NCBI GenBank assembly: GCA_001643675.2
Contig: LSRY02000053.1
Span: 535,501-599,500, forward strand
Length of the DNA stretch: 64,000 nt
Reading direction: 5' to 3'
DNA from: Monocercomonoides exilis
Lineage: Eukaryota > Preaxostyla > Oxymonadida > Polymastigidae
This document shows, in pieces, positions 46,866-58,312 of this stretch. The notes under the pieces are model-generated. The model worked only from the letters and a program-made list of their open reading frames with translations. It was not told where the DNA came from and made no database searches. A program made the translations under genes and the position numbers. Positions within the stretch are counted from its first letter, which is position 1; the number at the start of each line of letters is the position of its first letter.

Positions 46866-48971
46866 ATAAATATGATGTTATTTATTCTGTAACTCCAATT
46901 ATTCAATTTTTCTTTTTTCATCATGTTGCAAAATAGTAAATAATCATTTGAATATTTTTTTAAATAATTTTTTTGTCTCACTTCATTTTGATGAAATGAA
47001 GAAAAAAAAAAAGAGAGAGACTTAAAAAGCCTTCCATTTTCCTCTTTTTCAAATGATTTGTCTGTTAATCAAGTTTCATGAAACAAAAATCAGTGAGTCC
47101 TTTCTCATTCATCAACTTGAAAAGTCTCTTCTCTGTTCCTTTGAGTGGTTTTGTGTTTCTTCAGCTTCTTCTATTGCTTTTCCTTATTCCATATAATTTC
47201 AGAGAATTGAAAAAAAAAAAACCAAAACTTTGTGAAGAAAAAAAAAGTATTTTTTGAAATGAAAATGAATGATAAGAAAAAAAAAGATTTTTTTTGGTAA
47301 ATGGTCGTTCTTTTGCCACTTTTTAATCACAAAAACCAAAATTCTTCTTCTGTTAACGTTCTGTCTCTCTTTCCTCCTCTTCTTTCTCTTCATATTCTCC
47401 ATTATCACACGCATCTCTTTTCCGTTCTGTGGTTCAAGTGCTCTTTTTTCATGTTGGGTAAACGAACCAATTCCATCTGAATCATCGTTTGCAACTCCCA
47501 GGCTTGTGGAAACTGAGAAAATAGACCGTTTTTTCTGGAAGAAGAAGAAGAAGATGAAGATAAAAAAGTCTCGCTCTTTCAACGTGTCTAATGTTGGAAC
47601 TGAGTCAAATTAACTGTTTTCAGTGGTATTTCCAGCTGAACACTTTGTTAAAGAAGCTTCTTCAAAATTCGTGGTTCCATTTGCGAAGAATTTGGAAAGA
47701 TGCTTGAAATAATCATTGACCATTGAAATATTTCAGCTGTGATAGGAGTGCAATCAGATGAAATAACACCGACCAATGAAAACCTTCAAAAGACGAATTT
47801 CCACAATATTCCTTGTTGATTCAGCTGAACATGGAACAATGTGTTGCTTTTATCCTTTATTTCTCCCCCCTTTTAGCTGGCTTGAGTGGGATTGCAAACA
47901 AAAAATGAAAAGCCCTAACAAAACCAGTTCATCATTCACCATTCAAGTTGAATTCTCAGAAATAGCGTGTAACTTTCTCTGCTGTAGCAAAATTATTTCA
48001 TCTCTTTCTTCTTCGAATTAATCTGATTCCTCATTATTTTATGAAAGTTCACTGAATAAAAAAATAACAATTCAAAAATATCAATTAAAATTGCAAACCT
48101 TTCAAACATTTTTTCCAATCGGTTTTCAATATTTTTCATATGAACATAGCTCGTTTTCCTCCACAAAATACTCACAATCAAATGTTTTTCTTGATTTCTT
48201 CTGTTTTCAAATATTATCCCAAGCAGCAGAATCTGATTCAGATACAACTTCAATCTTTGCCGCAGATATATCTTCAAAAGATATTTTCTAATATTCTGCT
48301 AACCCCTCATCTGCCTCACAAGAATTCGTCATCACATACACAATCATCCTTTTCTTCTTCTCCTCCTTCTTCTTCCTCCTCCTCTTTTCACTTCAATTCT
48401 TTGCCTAAAAGCGACCCTGATCCATCTATTCCCTTCCCTCGAACACTGAAAAAACTCACAGGTGTTTGTCCTTTGTGATCCAAATGCTGATGTTGAGCTT
48501 GATTTTCTGGTGGAGCTGCCAACAGAAGTGATAATGTGTCTGAAAAAGCTTCTTGTTGTCATCTAAATGTAGCAACCTTTAATTTCCCTCAACGTCTCCA
48601 TCTTCTTCGTCTGCTTCATCGCATTTCATGCAACGACGATGTGGAATGGAGAAGGTGGCAGAGGATGAACAGTCATCATCATCGTTATCAGCGCCTGCAA
48701 TCAGTTCTTCACATTCTTCATTCAGAGCTGCAACAAACTTATCATTAACAGAAATGGATGATATGAGGATGGCTGCAAATTGCGGCGCATGAGGCAGTTG
48801 TGGTGAATGAACAGTGCATGTCGCTGTTGCTGTTGATGCTTCTGTTCCCTCAGACTCTATGATTGAATTTTTTGATAAGATTTGTGGAATTTTCAATGTT
48901 CCTTTTAGTTCCGCTGACAGCTCCGCTTTCGTCTCATGCATCCTCGGTGGGAGCGCAGTCAAAGAAGGAAG
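46866..48971. other. gene-poor stretch with scattered coding-like debris
   Basis: No intact gene. A 114-codon plus-strand frame at 47269-47613 has one hydrophobic segment. Around 47640-47720 a frame reads EHFVKEASSKFVVPFAKNL and soon breaks. Frames at 47776-48021 and 48140-48478 (Ser-rich) are similar debris. The stretch 48810-48990 reads in frame toward pseudogene copy B and may be its 5' part; a 127-codon minus frame over 48579-48962 is its shadow. Confidence 0.4.
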
Positions 48972-49500
48972 AGGATATTTGAGGTGGATGATGTGAACAG
49001 CATTTCCTTCGATCTTCGATCTTTTTGACCAGTCGCTGCAGTAGATGATGATTGTGTGACTTGCATTGCTGCTGCAACAGTCGATGCGTGTGGTGGTGAA
49101 GCTGGACGAAGAATAGATGGGGCGAATAGCTTTAGTGTGTGAAGTTGGAGATATTGTGGAGAAGGAATTGGAAAAGGGGCTGGAGGCAGCTGAGCAGATG
49201 ATGGTGGATGTGTTTCTGTTGCCTGCAGCTATTGAGCTGATGGTGATGAAAAAACGAAAAGAGGAAGAAGAAGAGGAAGAAGAAAAAGAAGAAGAAAAAG
49301 AAGAAAAAGAAGAAGAAGAAGAAGAAGAAGAAGAAGAAGAAGAAGAAGAAGAAGAAGAAGAAGAAAAAGAAAAAGAAGAAGAAGAAGAAGAAGAAGAAGA
49401 AGAAGATAAAAAAGAAGAAAAGAAAGAAGAGGTAAAAGAAGTAGAAGAGGTAGAAGAGGAGGAAGAGGAGGAAGAGGAGGAAGAGGAAGAAGATGGTTAA
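48972..49500 (+). pseudogene. broken copy B of the unknown acidic-tailed family
   Basis: Reads RIFEVDDVNSISFDLR, then in the next frame FDQSLQ, stops, QQSMRVVVKLDEE, a TAG stop, then MGRIALVCEVGDIVEKELEK and PAAIELMVMKKRKEEEEE. It parallels copy A on the other strand at 42680-42990 (shared VVKLDxE, xEKELxx, AAIEL and KRKEEEEE). The acidic tail has expanded into ~75 codons of nearly pure GAA. The open frame at 49117-49500 alone is only the back half. Confidence 0.55.
49258..49496 (+). repeat. GAA/GAG microsatellite encoding poly-Glu
   Basis: About 240 bp of almost uninterrupted GAA with AAA and GAG variants, at the end of pseudogene copy B. Copy A has only about a dozen such codons, so the tract expanded after the two separated. 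Confidence 0.9.
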
Positions 49501-50812
49501 GAAAAATAGAAGATATCAGATTTTCTACGTCATATTGCGCCATTGAAAAAACTGAATGTGCTCTGAATGTTAATGCACAGCCAGTTCATCAGCTCCAACA
49601 AAAGAGTAGCTTCTTCCAAACCCTCAATAAATAAGCCCAACAAACCGCCTTTATCTTTCAAGTTCAAGTCAATCATTGTCAGGCTATGCAGCATTCAAAG
49701 CAAATGGCAGAAGTCACGAATATCATCGTTGAATGCAAGGCAAACAAGAATAATCTCATAAACTTCTGGTTCTTTTGAATAAGGATAAACAGGATTCTTT
49801 CCGTGTCATTCCTGTTCGTGATCAATCTGTATTCATTGAAAACACACATTTAAGAAAAATGAATGAAACAAACAAAAAAAAAAATCAAACTACTTTTTGG
49901 CCTTGAAATATTTTCCCATCTCCAATGGTTTGGTAATTATCGACTCAGCTGGCTTTCTTGTTCTCCAAAATTTCCTCTTGCCACATAAAAAAAACAGACA
50001 ACCAGACAACAAATGGCTGGCAAAGAACATCATCGAAGGAAGAGAATCAATCTTCGGTCATGCCATGACATCAGATGAAAACACACATTCTCTACTCCTT
50101 TTTTAAACGGACTGATAACTCCAACCTATTCTTCTCCTTCTCACCTTCGCATCTGTCAGCAGACTCTGCTGAATGCATCAAGATCTCCATTCTGTTAATG
50201 CTTCTTCTCTCCATCCAGCTGCTATTCAACATCAACGGAATGACATTTAGCGATGCCCTGAGTGATTCAATGATTCGGATGGAAGGAAACAAGACAAACA
50301 CTTTCAAAAGGCAGATGCTTCCAGAAGCTCTGGCAGACAAGCACGATGAGTGCGAGTGCATTCGCAAGCGACTGAAGGTTGTTGTGGATGGAATTGATGA
50401 GAAGCTGCAAGAAGAAACAGTTTTTGAGTGAAGGTTCATAAAAGTTTGAAAACAAATCAAAGAATAGAAAAAGAAGAGAAAGAAAGCAGAAAAAGAAATA
50501 AAAGATAAAAAAATGTATTTATAAATGAAGCAATACCACTTTTTTTTAAAAAAAAATAAGCTCATCTTCTCGCCTCTCAAATTGAAGCAGTCTGTCTTTG
50601 ATAATCTCTTCACAGCTGTTTGTATTTTTTTTTCAAAAAAAAGTTAAAAGATCGGTAACGTTTAAAAAAAAGAAAAAGAAAAAAGAAAATTGGAAATATA
50701 AAACTTGAAATTATTATTGTCCAAAAAGAATGAGTAATTTTTTATATTTTTTATGATTTCTTTCTTTCTTTCTTTCTTTTTCATTAATATTTTTTTTAAA
50801 AAAAATCAAATA
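49501..50812. other. intergenic with possible gene remnants
   Basis: A plus-strand frame at 50075-50431 (118 codons) has a hydrophobic segment followed by a charged, helix-like C-terminus and could be the end of a broken gene. 49567-49761 is similar but shorter. Poly-A/T tracts fill 50460-50810. Confidence 0.3.
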
Positions 50813-51345
50813 TCAAAATATGACTTTATTTGGATAACACACCTTAACTTGATCAAACACTTCAATTGCAGTCTGTTCTGTCTTGGCAGATTCATTTTGA
50901 TATCGTTCGTGTTGCTTCAAGTTTTGCCTCGAACTCCATGCTGATATTGGAGAATCAACAACTGTTAACATAACAACCCAAAATGATAATTTTCCTAAAA
51001 ACTCAACAAGTGTCTTCACTGAAAAATACGCAACAAGCGGTAACACCATTGAACAATTAATATGTTGAAATGAACTCAAAAATTCAGTTGCAATTTGATT
51101 TCGAGATTGCTATAATCTTCCTTCTCCATCTCGAATTCTTTCATCTTCGCTCAACCTCAAAGCCTTTTGGAATGAAAGCTCTTTCATTGCCCGATCAACA
51201 ATGCAGCCCAATGTTGTCTCGATTCTGCACCTAACGCATTCAGTTATCATGTTTCCGAGCTTCAAAAAAATGTGGCAAAACGAAAGCTTAATCCCCTCCA
51301 TCAATTTTCCTTTAGCTCGAATAACCAACTCAAGAAACGACTAAT
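50813..51345 (-). pseudogene. putative membrane-protein remnant with one in-frame stop
   Basis: Two minus-strand frames, 51110-51328 and 50813-51079, are the same frame separated by a TAG (after DGEGRL) and a short linker. The product would have a hydrophobic segment around MVLPLVAYFSV and WVVMLTVVDS and charged flanks. No family is recognised, and there is no upstream start within the open region, which is closed by a TAG near 51345. Confidence 0.3.
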
Positions 51346-51969
51346 TATAAAAGAATCCCAATAGCTTATAACTTTAACGAATAGGTGAAATCGAAATATC
51401 CACAGAAACCTGAAAACACTCTGAAATAACAGGAAAAATCATTTCCATCAAGGAGTGCTTCCAGATGACACAAAATGCAAGTGCAAAAAATGAAATGCTA
51501 ATGTTTGAATTTTGATTTGAATGAGCATTGAAGTGTATGCACGATTAATCATCAAACGGTTTCTTTTTTGTCTCCTCTTTGCAAAGTTCTTTTCAAAGTC
51601 TTTTCTCTTCTTCTTCATGTTGCTCAGAAAGCGAAAATAGATATTTCATTTACATTCAATACTAGGCATGTGGGATATTTTTCAAAAAGTTCAAAAATTT
51701 CTATCGAAATTTCATTCATTTCAATGAAATGAATTATTGTTGGCACGATCAAATAGAAATTAAATTCTTTCGTATTTGGCTAAATATAGCCTATATCTTG
51801 ACTTCTTTGTAACCCCTTTTTAACATAGATATTTTTTTACTTATAGAAGGAATTGAGTTTGGCCTTTATCTTTGTTTTGTCAACAATCATCAATGTTGTT
51901 TTTGTTTTTTGTTTTTTGTTTTTCAGTTGAAATTTTGAGGAAATTTGAGCTTTGTTAGTCATAGACAGA
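51346..51969. other. intergenic, 5' flank of ARM/HEAT-like copy 2
   Basis: AT-rich; no gene seen. TTTTTGTTTTTTG repeats lie at about 51897-51925, just upstream of the start codon. Confidence 0.5.
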
Positions 51970-53431
51970 ATGGAAGTGTACGATGAAGGCAAATCTAATG
52001 ATGATGTTCAGAAGCTATCATGTGATGAGAAATTATTAAGTTTGTTCATTTTTTATATTTTTTGAAAGCACCACATTTGATGTGTTTGCAATATATTGGA
52101 AGAATTATTTTCTTTACTAGAGCATTGCACAGAAAGCGAGCAGAAACAGAAAATTGGGGAAATGAATGAAATAATTGATGGAATGAATAAAGATGAATTC
52201 AAATCTATTTTAACATCAGAACTGTTTGATAAAATAAACGATTTGATTGAAGAAAGGAAAATGTCAATGGAAAATGCATTGTTGTTGCTGAAACGCATTG
52301 GATATTGCAAAGTGATGAAATGTACATGGATTTTTAGCTTTGAAAAATCTTCGTTGAATGATAGATTTGAGAAGATGATTATTGAAGAAGAAAAGAAAGA
52401 AAAAGAAAAGAATGAAATTATTCTAGCAGATCTTTGTGAATGTTACTTATCTTTGAACTTCGGTTATGGAACAAAATTTATTTCAACGTGTGCGCCTTGT
52501 CTTCTAAAAGTTGCATTGAAGAAAGAAGAAAGCGAGGAAATTCAAAAGGAAGTGGAAATGGCTTTGCTTGCTTTGAGCAACATTAAATATGATGCATGTG
52601 ATATTCTATTTCATTTTTGATATAATTGATTTATTTATTAATATTTTTCTTATCTTTTATTAGAACGTGCTTAAAGATCTGTATTTGAATGAAATCAAAG
52701 AAATTATTAAACATCATCAGGAACATCACAATCTGACACAACTTGCCTATCAATCAGCTTGGCAGTTTTTGATTTACAGATTTTTCAACGACAAAAGCTT
52801 GAATGATATCGTTGTGAATGAGCTGCAATTTGTGGGAGAAGCAAGAAGAGAACTGGAAGAGCTTACAAAGCGTGTGGATTGGAAGAAAAAGAAAGAAGAG
52901 GAAAAACGAAAAAAAGCGAAAGAAGAATTTGTATTGATGAGATGGCTCCAAACTTTGGGGTATTTCCTTTTCAACTGCCGATTGCAGAATGATGAATTTG
53001 TTGGGCTTATCAGAAACGTTGTTCAGGTATATCAAGCAGCAAAGGAGAAATTCAGAGAAATTAGCTATTGGTGCATTTGTTCCTTGAGAAATGCATCAGA
53101 AAACGAAGCCATCAAAGTTGAAGACTTGTTAGAAAGCGGAGCTGTTGATGCTGTTTTTGAGGGAATGCAGCGACCAACGTTGAATGACAAAATTGCGTTT
53201 AACGGCTTGAAATTTTTTACGAATGTTTTAAATCGATTGAAAGAAGAGGAGAAAGATGAAAAGGAAGAAGAGGAAAGAAAGACAACGAAAAGGAAGGTTT
53301 TTGAAAAGATGGAAGAAGAAGGATACGAAGATGTTATCACATGCTTTCAAAAAACAATAGATTTTCTGAACAAAAAACAAGTTTTTTATGAATTATCATT
53401 GGATATTTCTGATTATTTTGTAAATGTTTAA
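51970..53431 (+). CDS. ARM/HEAT-like helical repeat protein, copy 2 (442 aa)
   Basis: Exons 51970-52039, 52103-52593 and 52664-53431. The protein opens MEVYDEGKSNDDVQKL and is closely similar to copy 1 along its length; the stretch MIIEEEKKEKEKNEIILADL and the whole block from NVLKDLYLNE to EEFVLMRWL are identical or nearly so. The helices have the same ARM/HEAT-like character. Intron 1 is GTTTGT...GAAG (63 bp, phase 1). Intron 2 (70 bp, phase 0) has donor GCATGT exactly where copy 1 has GTATGT; without it the protein would stop after SNIKYDACDILFHF at 52620. Same strand as copy 1, 5.1 kb apart: a tandem-type duplication with debris in between. Confidence 0.8.
52594..52663 (+). other. putative GC-AG intron in ARM/HEAT-like copy 2
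   Basis: Donor GCATGT, acceptor TTATTAG. The aligned donor in copy 1 is GTATGT and the 3' halves of the introns are nearly identical, so a T-to-C change turned GT into GC. A nearby GT (GTGATA, 4 bp downstream) would create a TAA codon at the junction. Confidence 0.7.
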
Positions 53432-55250
53432 ATCCAAAGCGCTTTTCTATTTCTAGCTTTTCGGAAATTGAATTTATTCAGTCAGAAAAAGAAAGGAAAC
53501 AAAAGAAGAAGAAAAAGAAGAAAAAGAGGGGAGGAAATCGATGACAAGCCGAAAAGAGCCTTTTTCAGCTTCGTGCAATATCAATTCATTCTTCATCTAT
53601 CTTCAACAACAGCAACATCATCATCATCATCATCATCTTCTTCTTCTTCCTCCTCCTCCTCATCATCATCATCATCTTCTTCTTTTTCATCTTCTTCCTC
53701 TTCTTCTACTTCGACAACTTCATTAGCTGACTTATAAATAGCCATGGTTAAAAGCACAAATGAAGAAGAGCAAAGAAGGAAAAACAGTACGAAGAAGAAG
53801 TTTTCATAAGGAGTTTGCATCAAAGTTTGTAGTTCAATGAGAATTAAACAACTTCTTTTCAATTTTGCTGTTTTGTGATTCAAAGAAAAGCAAATAACAA
53901 AAGGAAGAAATACTTGGAAACCTCATTTTCGTATTTTCAAACTTCTACAAAGCCTATCTTTCATGAAATTTTGCTTTTTTAGAACAATTAACGAAATTTC
54001 TTCAAAATTCTCTTCCAATAAATAGAAAATGAAAGAAAATGTGAAGAAAAAAATTGAAAAGAAATTCTATTTCAAGAACAACCATTTAGAAACGCAAAAT
54101 GAAGTTTTATTTCTTGTTTGAACAATAATTTGTTGATTTGCTATTCTATTTATTTATGGTTTTTTGATCTGAATTCAAATTTGATATGAAGGGGTTATGG
54201 GGCATAATATTTTTGGAATTTTTATTGTGAATGTTTTTTTATACACCAAAATGAATGGAATTAATAAATATTCATTTTTTTATAAACTTTTTTTATCGTC
54301 ATGAGAAAGATAAAGATATTCATTAAAAAGTTAATTAAGTTTTTCTTTGAAAAAGGAATTTATCTTTTAATTTTCTAATTTTTCATTTTTCATTTTATTT
54401 TTTTCATTTTATTTAAAATACCAACTTACGCTTGAAGAAAACTTCATTAAATTATTGATATTTGATTTTTTGTTGTTTAATCAAACGAAATTGCGAAACT
54501 GCAATTTTCGAGTCAAAATTGTATAATTCATTAATTTCTCAAGAAAGTGGTCATATTTATACAGTTTTTAAGAGAGAATTTATGTTAATCATTGAGTTCA
54601 CGAAATTTTTTTTAAAAAAATTGACATTTACACATTAAAGAAATGAAATAATTAATGACAAAAGAATATCTATTAATCCTTCAACTCAGTTTTTTCATCT
54701 CTTCTTCAAAGAATATTCATCGTAATATCCATTTTCTGAACATTTCTGTTCAGCCTTTTCAAAAAACTCACTCCACAACTCTTTCATCGTCAACACATTC
54801 TTCTTTCCACTGAGTTTCTTTTCTTTTTATGTTGTTTTCAATAAAATTCTCGATAAGAATTGTGCATCTTCATCATCAATTTCTTTTTCATTATTGTTAC
54901 CACTTTAGAGCTTTCCAAAAGTTCCGTGGCCAGTGGAATAATCAGTTGAACCTTTCTGTTTTTTCTTTCTTTTTCAATATTCGGTATAACTATTATCTTT
55001 GAAACAAAGTTATCTCTTTCATTTTCTTTCTCATTATCATTTTCTGTTAAATTTTCTATCATATAACATCTGAATCATCATCTTCTTCATCAATCAAAAT
55101 TTGTGGAGTTGATTTTTCTATTTATTAATAATTTGTTAATAAATGCTACTTATTATTTTCTCCATTTTGATGAACGTTGAATAAAAAAATGTGAAAAAGA
55201 CTGATATAAAGCTGGCTCAACAAAAACAGAACAGTTGTTTTAAAAATTTT
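53432..55250. other. gene-poor stretch with simple repeats
   Basis: Trinucleotide TCA/TCT repeats at ~53613-53715 encode an acidic tract on the minus strand (53593-53883). The rest is very AT-rich. A 74-codon Lys/Glu/Asn-rich minus frame at 54838-55062 is the only other open stretch; nothing is recognised. Confidence 0.45.
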
Positions 55251-55454
55251 TTTTTAATTTGAAGCATTCAAGTTAAAGTTATTTCGGATAAGTTTTGACT
55301 GATAGATTTTTCAAATATTTCAGTTTGGAACGAAAGAGATTTTTGAATCAAAAATCCACTGGAATATGAATCGAGCAATGTGTGAAGTGCAAAAATTTAT
55401 GGAGTTGAAAAGAGAGAAATAAAGAAGATCAAAACAAAACAAAGAAGTCGAAGA

Positions 55455-56530
55455 TTTGAGGTAGAAAAAGCAGCCACTTGTTATCACAGATTTGGAACGG
55501 ATTCTGAAGTGCTATCCAGACTGTGTTACAGAAAAACCGTTGGAGGTGTCTTTGTTTTTATTTGCGCTTTCTACAGGGGCTAGAGCGCACACATGTTCCC
55601 ACATAAGACTCCAGGAAATTGTCAGAGTTTTCTCAAAAAAATTCAACATTCGTAAAAGTCACAATAAATTTGGAGTGTGGAAAGGGGGTGAGATGGGACG
55701 ATCATTGTGTTACTGTTGAAGGAGATATTGCAAATAAATCTTCATTAAATGTGGCGTGGTGGTTGGAGCAATTTTTTGTTGAAGAATATGGATTATCTCT
55801 CTCAGAATTCGATGAATGGGATCTGGATCAATTGGGACAAAAACATTTGTGGTGAATTCGCAAGGGTGCAATGAGAGTCAGATTCCAAAAAAGAGCAAAA
55901 CAAGCCGGATATCCTGAGAACATTTTTGGATTCCATTCGTTCTGGTTTTTTTGTGTTCAGCATTAATGAAAAAAGTCGACAACACGTATGAAAGGGAAAG
56001 TGTGATCGTATCCGCTTCGATTATTGTCAAATGGAAATTTGGATCTCCTACTGAGGAGAAATAACTCAATAGGACATCCAATGCGACAATTATTGCAAAC
56101 AGAACAAACTTTCCAAGTTCTATTATGGAAAGTGACAATCCTTAATATATCGATCTTAAGAAGCCGGATGTGTTTCACAACATAAGAACAAACCAAAGCG
56201 AATGGAAGGTTGAAAGAATAATTGTGACTTTTAGGTTTTATATTTTACAAATTATAAGGTTCGCCTGCTGGAAATTCGTATATCCATCTTCAAAAAGCTC
56301 CAAATTGCATTCGATGGCAGCGGCTAAGTTTGTGAAGGCACATGATAATCATAGACAGAAGACTCAAACAGCTATTCAGGCATGCAAAAAGTGTATTCTT
56401 CAACTCTTTGAAACCAGCGGTGGAGATTTGATTGACATGGCAAATGAATTCCTATCGTAAATACTTGATTATATCGATGGGAAGAACCTTTTGAATGTGA
56501 AAGATCCAATTAAAAGCCAAATCATTCACT
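55455..56530 (+). pseudogene. decayed Crypton-like tyrosine recombinase
   Basis: Homologous to the intact gene at 58313-61934. In turn it reads LVITDLERILKCYPDC, LFLFALSTGARAHTCSHIRL (catalytic Arg region), a frameshift, HCVTVEGDIANKSSLNVAWW, another frame with KAKQAGYPE-like sequence, FHSFW (the HxxR motif, with the Arg lost), a region around the catalytic Tyr that is scrambled, then FHNIRTNQSEWKVERI and the helical tail to about YIDGKNLL. There is no SANT domain and no N-terminal AT-hook region. Same orientation as the intact copy, 1.8 kb upstream. Confidence 0.8.
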
Positions 56531-57011
56531 CCAAAAATATAAATGACAAAAAAAAAAGAGACGAACACTTTCATGAAATGCTTATCTTGAATTTAATGAA
56601 CACAAAATGAAGATGAAACAAAGAAAAAAAAGTTTTACTGAGAAGACATAGAATAAACAGGCTTTGAAAAGAAAATAAGATATTGAAACTCGAGCAAAGA
56701 ATGTTTAAGAAATATTCAAGAGGATATGAAAAGAAAGCGAAAGATGTTAACTTTGAGAAAATGGTTTATATTTTTTTTACTACCTTTTGTCTGAATTTTC
56801 AAAGAATATAATAATTTCATATTTTCTTCGATTTTCTATTTTCACAAGTTAAACTTCAAAAACAAAAACAGAACCTTTTCAATGTCATTATTTTTGTTAC
56901 AAAAAGAAAAGTTTATGTGAATAAATTTTTATAGAAATTTTAATATTTTTTTTCGAAAATTGATTTTGAAGGAAGTTTTAAAAAAAAAAAATATATGTTA
57001 TATCAGAATTA

Positions 57012-57044
<33 letters not shown>

Positions 57045-58312
57045 GAAAAAGAAAAGAAAAGAAAAAGAAAAAACAAGAAAAACAAGGAAAAACAAGGAAA
57101 AATTAATAATATGATTAAATAAAAAATGACAGGAAAAAAATACTTTTTCATAGGATGAATATTGTTTAACATGAAATAGTTAAAAAAACGAACGATAAAA
57201 TTGAAAAAGAAAATAGTTTTTGTCCTCTTTTTTCTCCTTTATTTGAAAAGCAAAAAAGAAAACAAAAATAACATTTTTAAAGAAAGTGAAGATTTTTCTG
57301 ATTGTGAAAATAGTGATAATGAAAAAGATAATTTTCCATAAATAACAAATGATTCTGAAGATGATATGTTTGAAGATGAATTTGACGAAAATAAGAAGGA
57401 GATAAAAATAAAAGACTTGAAAGAAGATCAAATCAAAAAAATACTCACAAATTTAGGAAAATACTCAGAAGAAGAGAATTCAGAAAAATATACATGTTCA
57501 TCATCTTTATATTCTTCTGCGTCATCAAGCAGCTTTTAGGTTAGGTTAGATACAAAGGCGACGCCTGCGTGTGAACAGGTCTGCAACGGGGCTTATGTGG
57601 GTAAAAATCGATATTCTCGAACGATGCAAAAAATTCCATGAATTTACAAAAAATTCCGAAAATTTTGAAAAAATATGTGTTTGTCAAGAATATCTGTTAA
57701 GACGATCAAAAATCGCATTACTAGGTTGCCCAACATCGGAAAGCTCCATCTGCTGATATTTGTTTATCGAAAGAGTGTCCAAATGAAAGCTTGAATTTTT
57801 TTGAATTTTCATATTTTTTTTTATTTCTCACAAAAAGTTCTTCATTGAGAAATTATTGAAAACTTCTTTGAATTCAAAAATATTTGATCAAAAAAAATTA
57901 CCACAATAAAATTTCTAATCAAAACTTGCAAAGGAAACACCCACAGGAACAATAAACAACTTTTGGTTTTCAATTGAAACATTGAATGATTTATTAATTA
58001 ATATGTTATCTAATTTTCATTGTTTTTTTATCCAATTATTATTCTGATTCAGCTTCTTTAAAATCATCACTTTGTATGTTTTCTTTTGATATAACAAATA
58101 TTTTCTTGTTACCAACCTTTTATTGGAATATTTGATATGCTTTATATTTCATCTGTTATTAATTCATAACAACAGAATTATTCTATTGATTAACTTTCAC
58201 GAAATATGATTCGAAATTTCACAAAGAGCCAGGATCGCCTGTGTGGTCTTTTATTATTTTTGTTTGTCTTATTTTAATAATTATATTTGATTTTTCTTTA
58301 AGTGGAAGAGCA
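56531..58312. other. intergenic with homopolymers and a telomere-like motif
   Basis: Long A and T runs occupy ~56940-57110. A Lys/Asp/Glu-rich plus-strand stretch at 57180-57538 is broken by a stop near 57340. TTTTAGGTTAGGTTAG at ~57536-57551 is telomere-like and is followed by a short GC-richer stretch. A 61-codon frame at 57571-57756 is not recognised. Confidence 0.45.

Noticed and set aside
48579-48962. 127-codon minus-strand ORF
   Set aside because: Its plus-strand complement leads in frame into pseudogene copy B and shares its character; no domain is present on the minus strand.
49229-49543. Leu-rich minus-strand ORF
   Set aside because: Complement of the GAA microsatellite.
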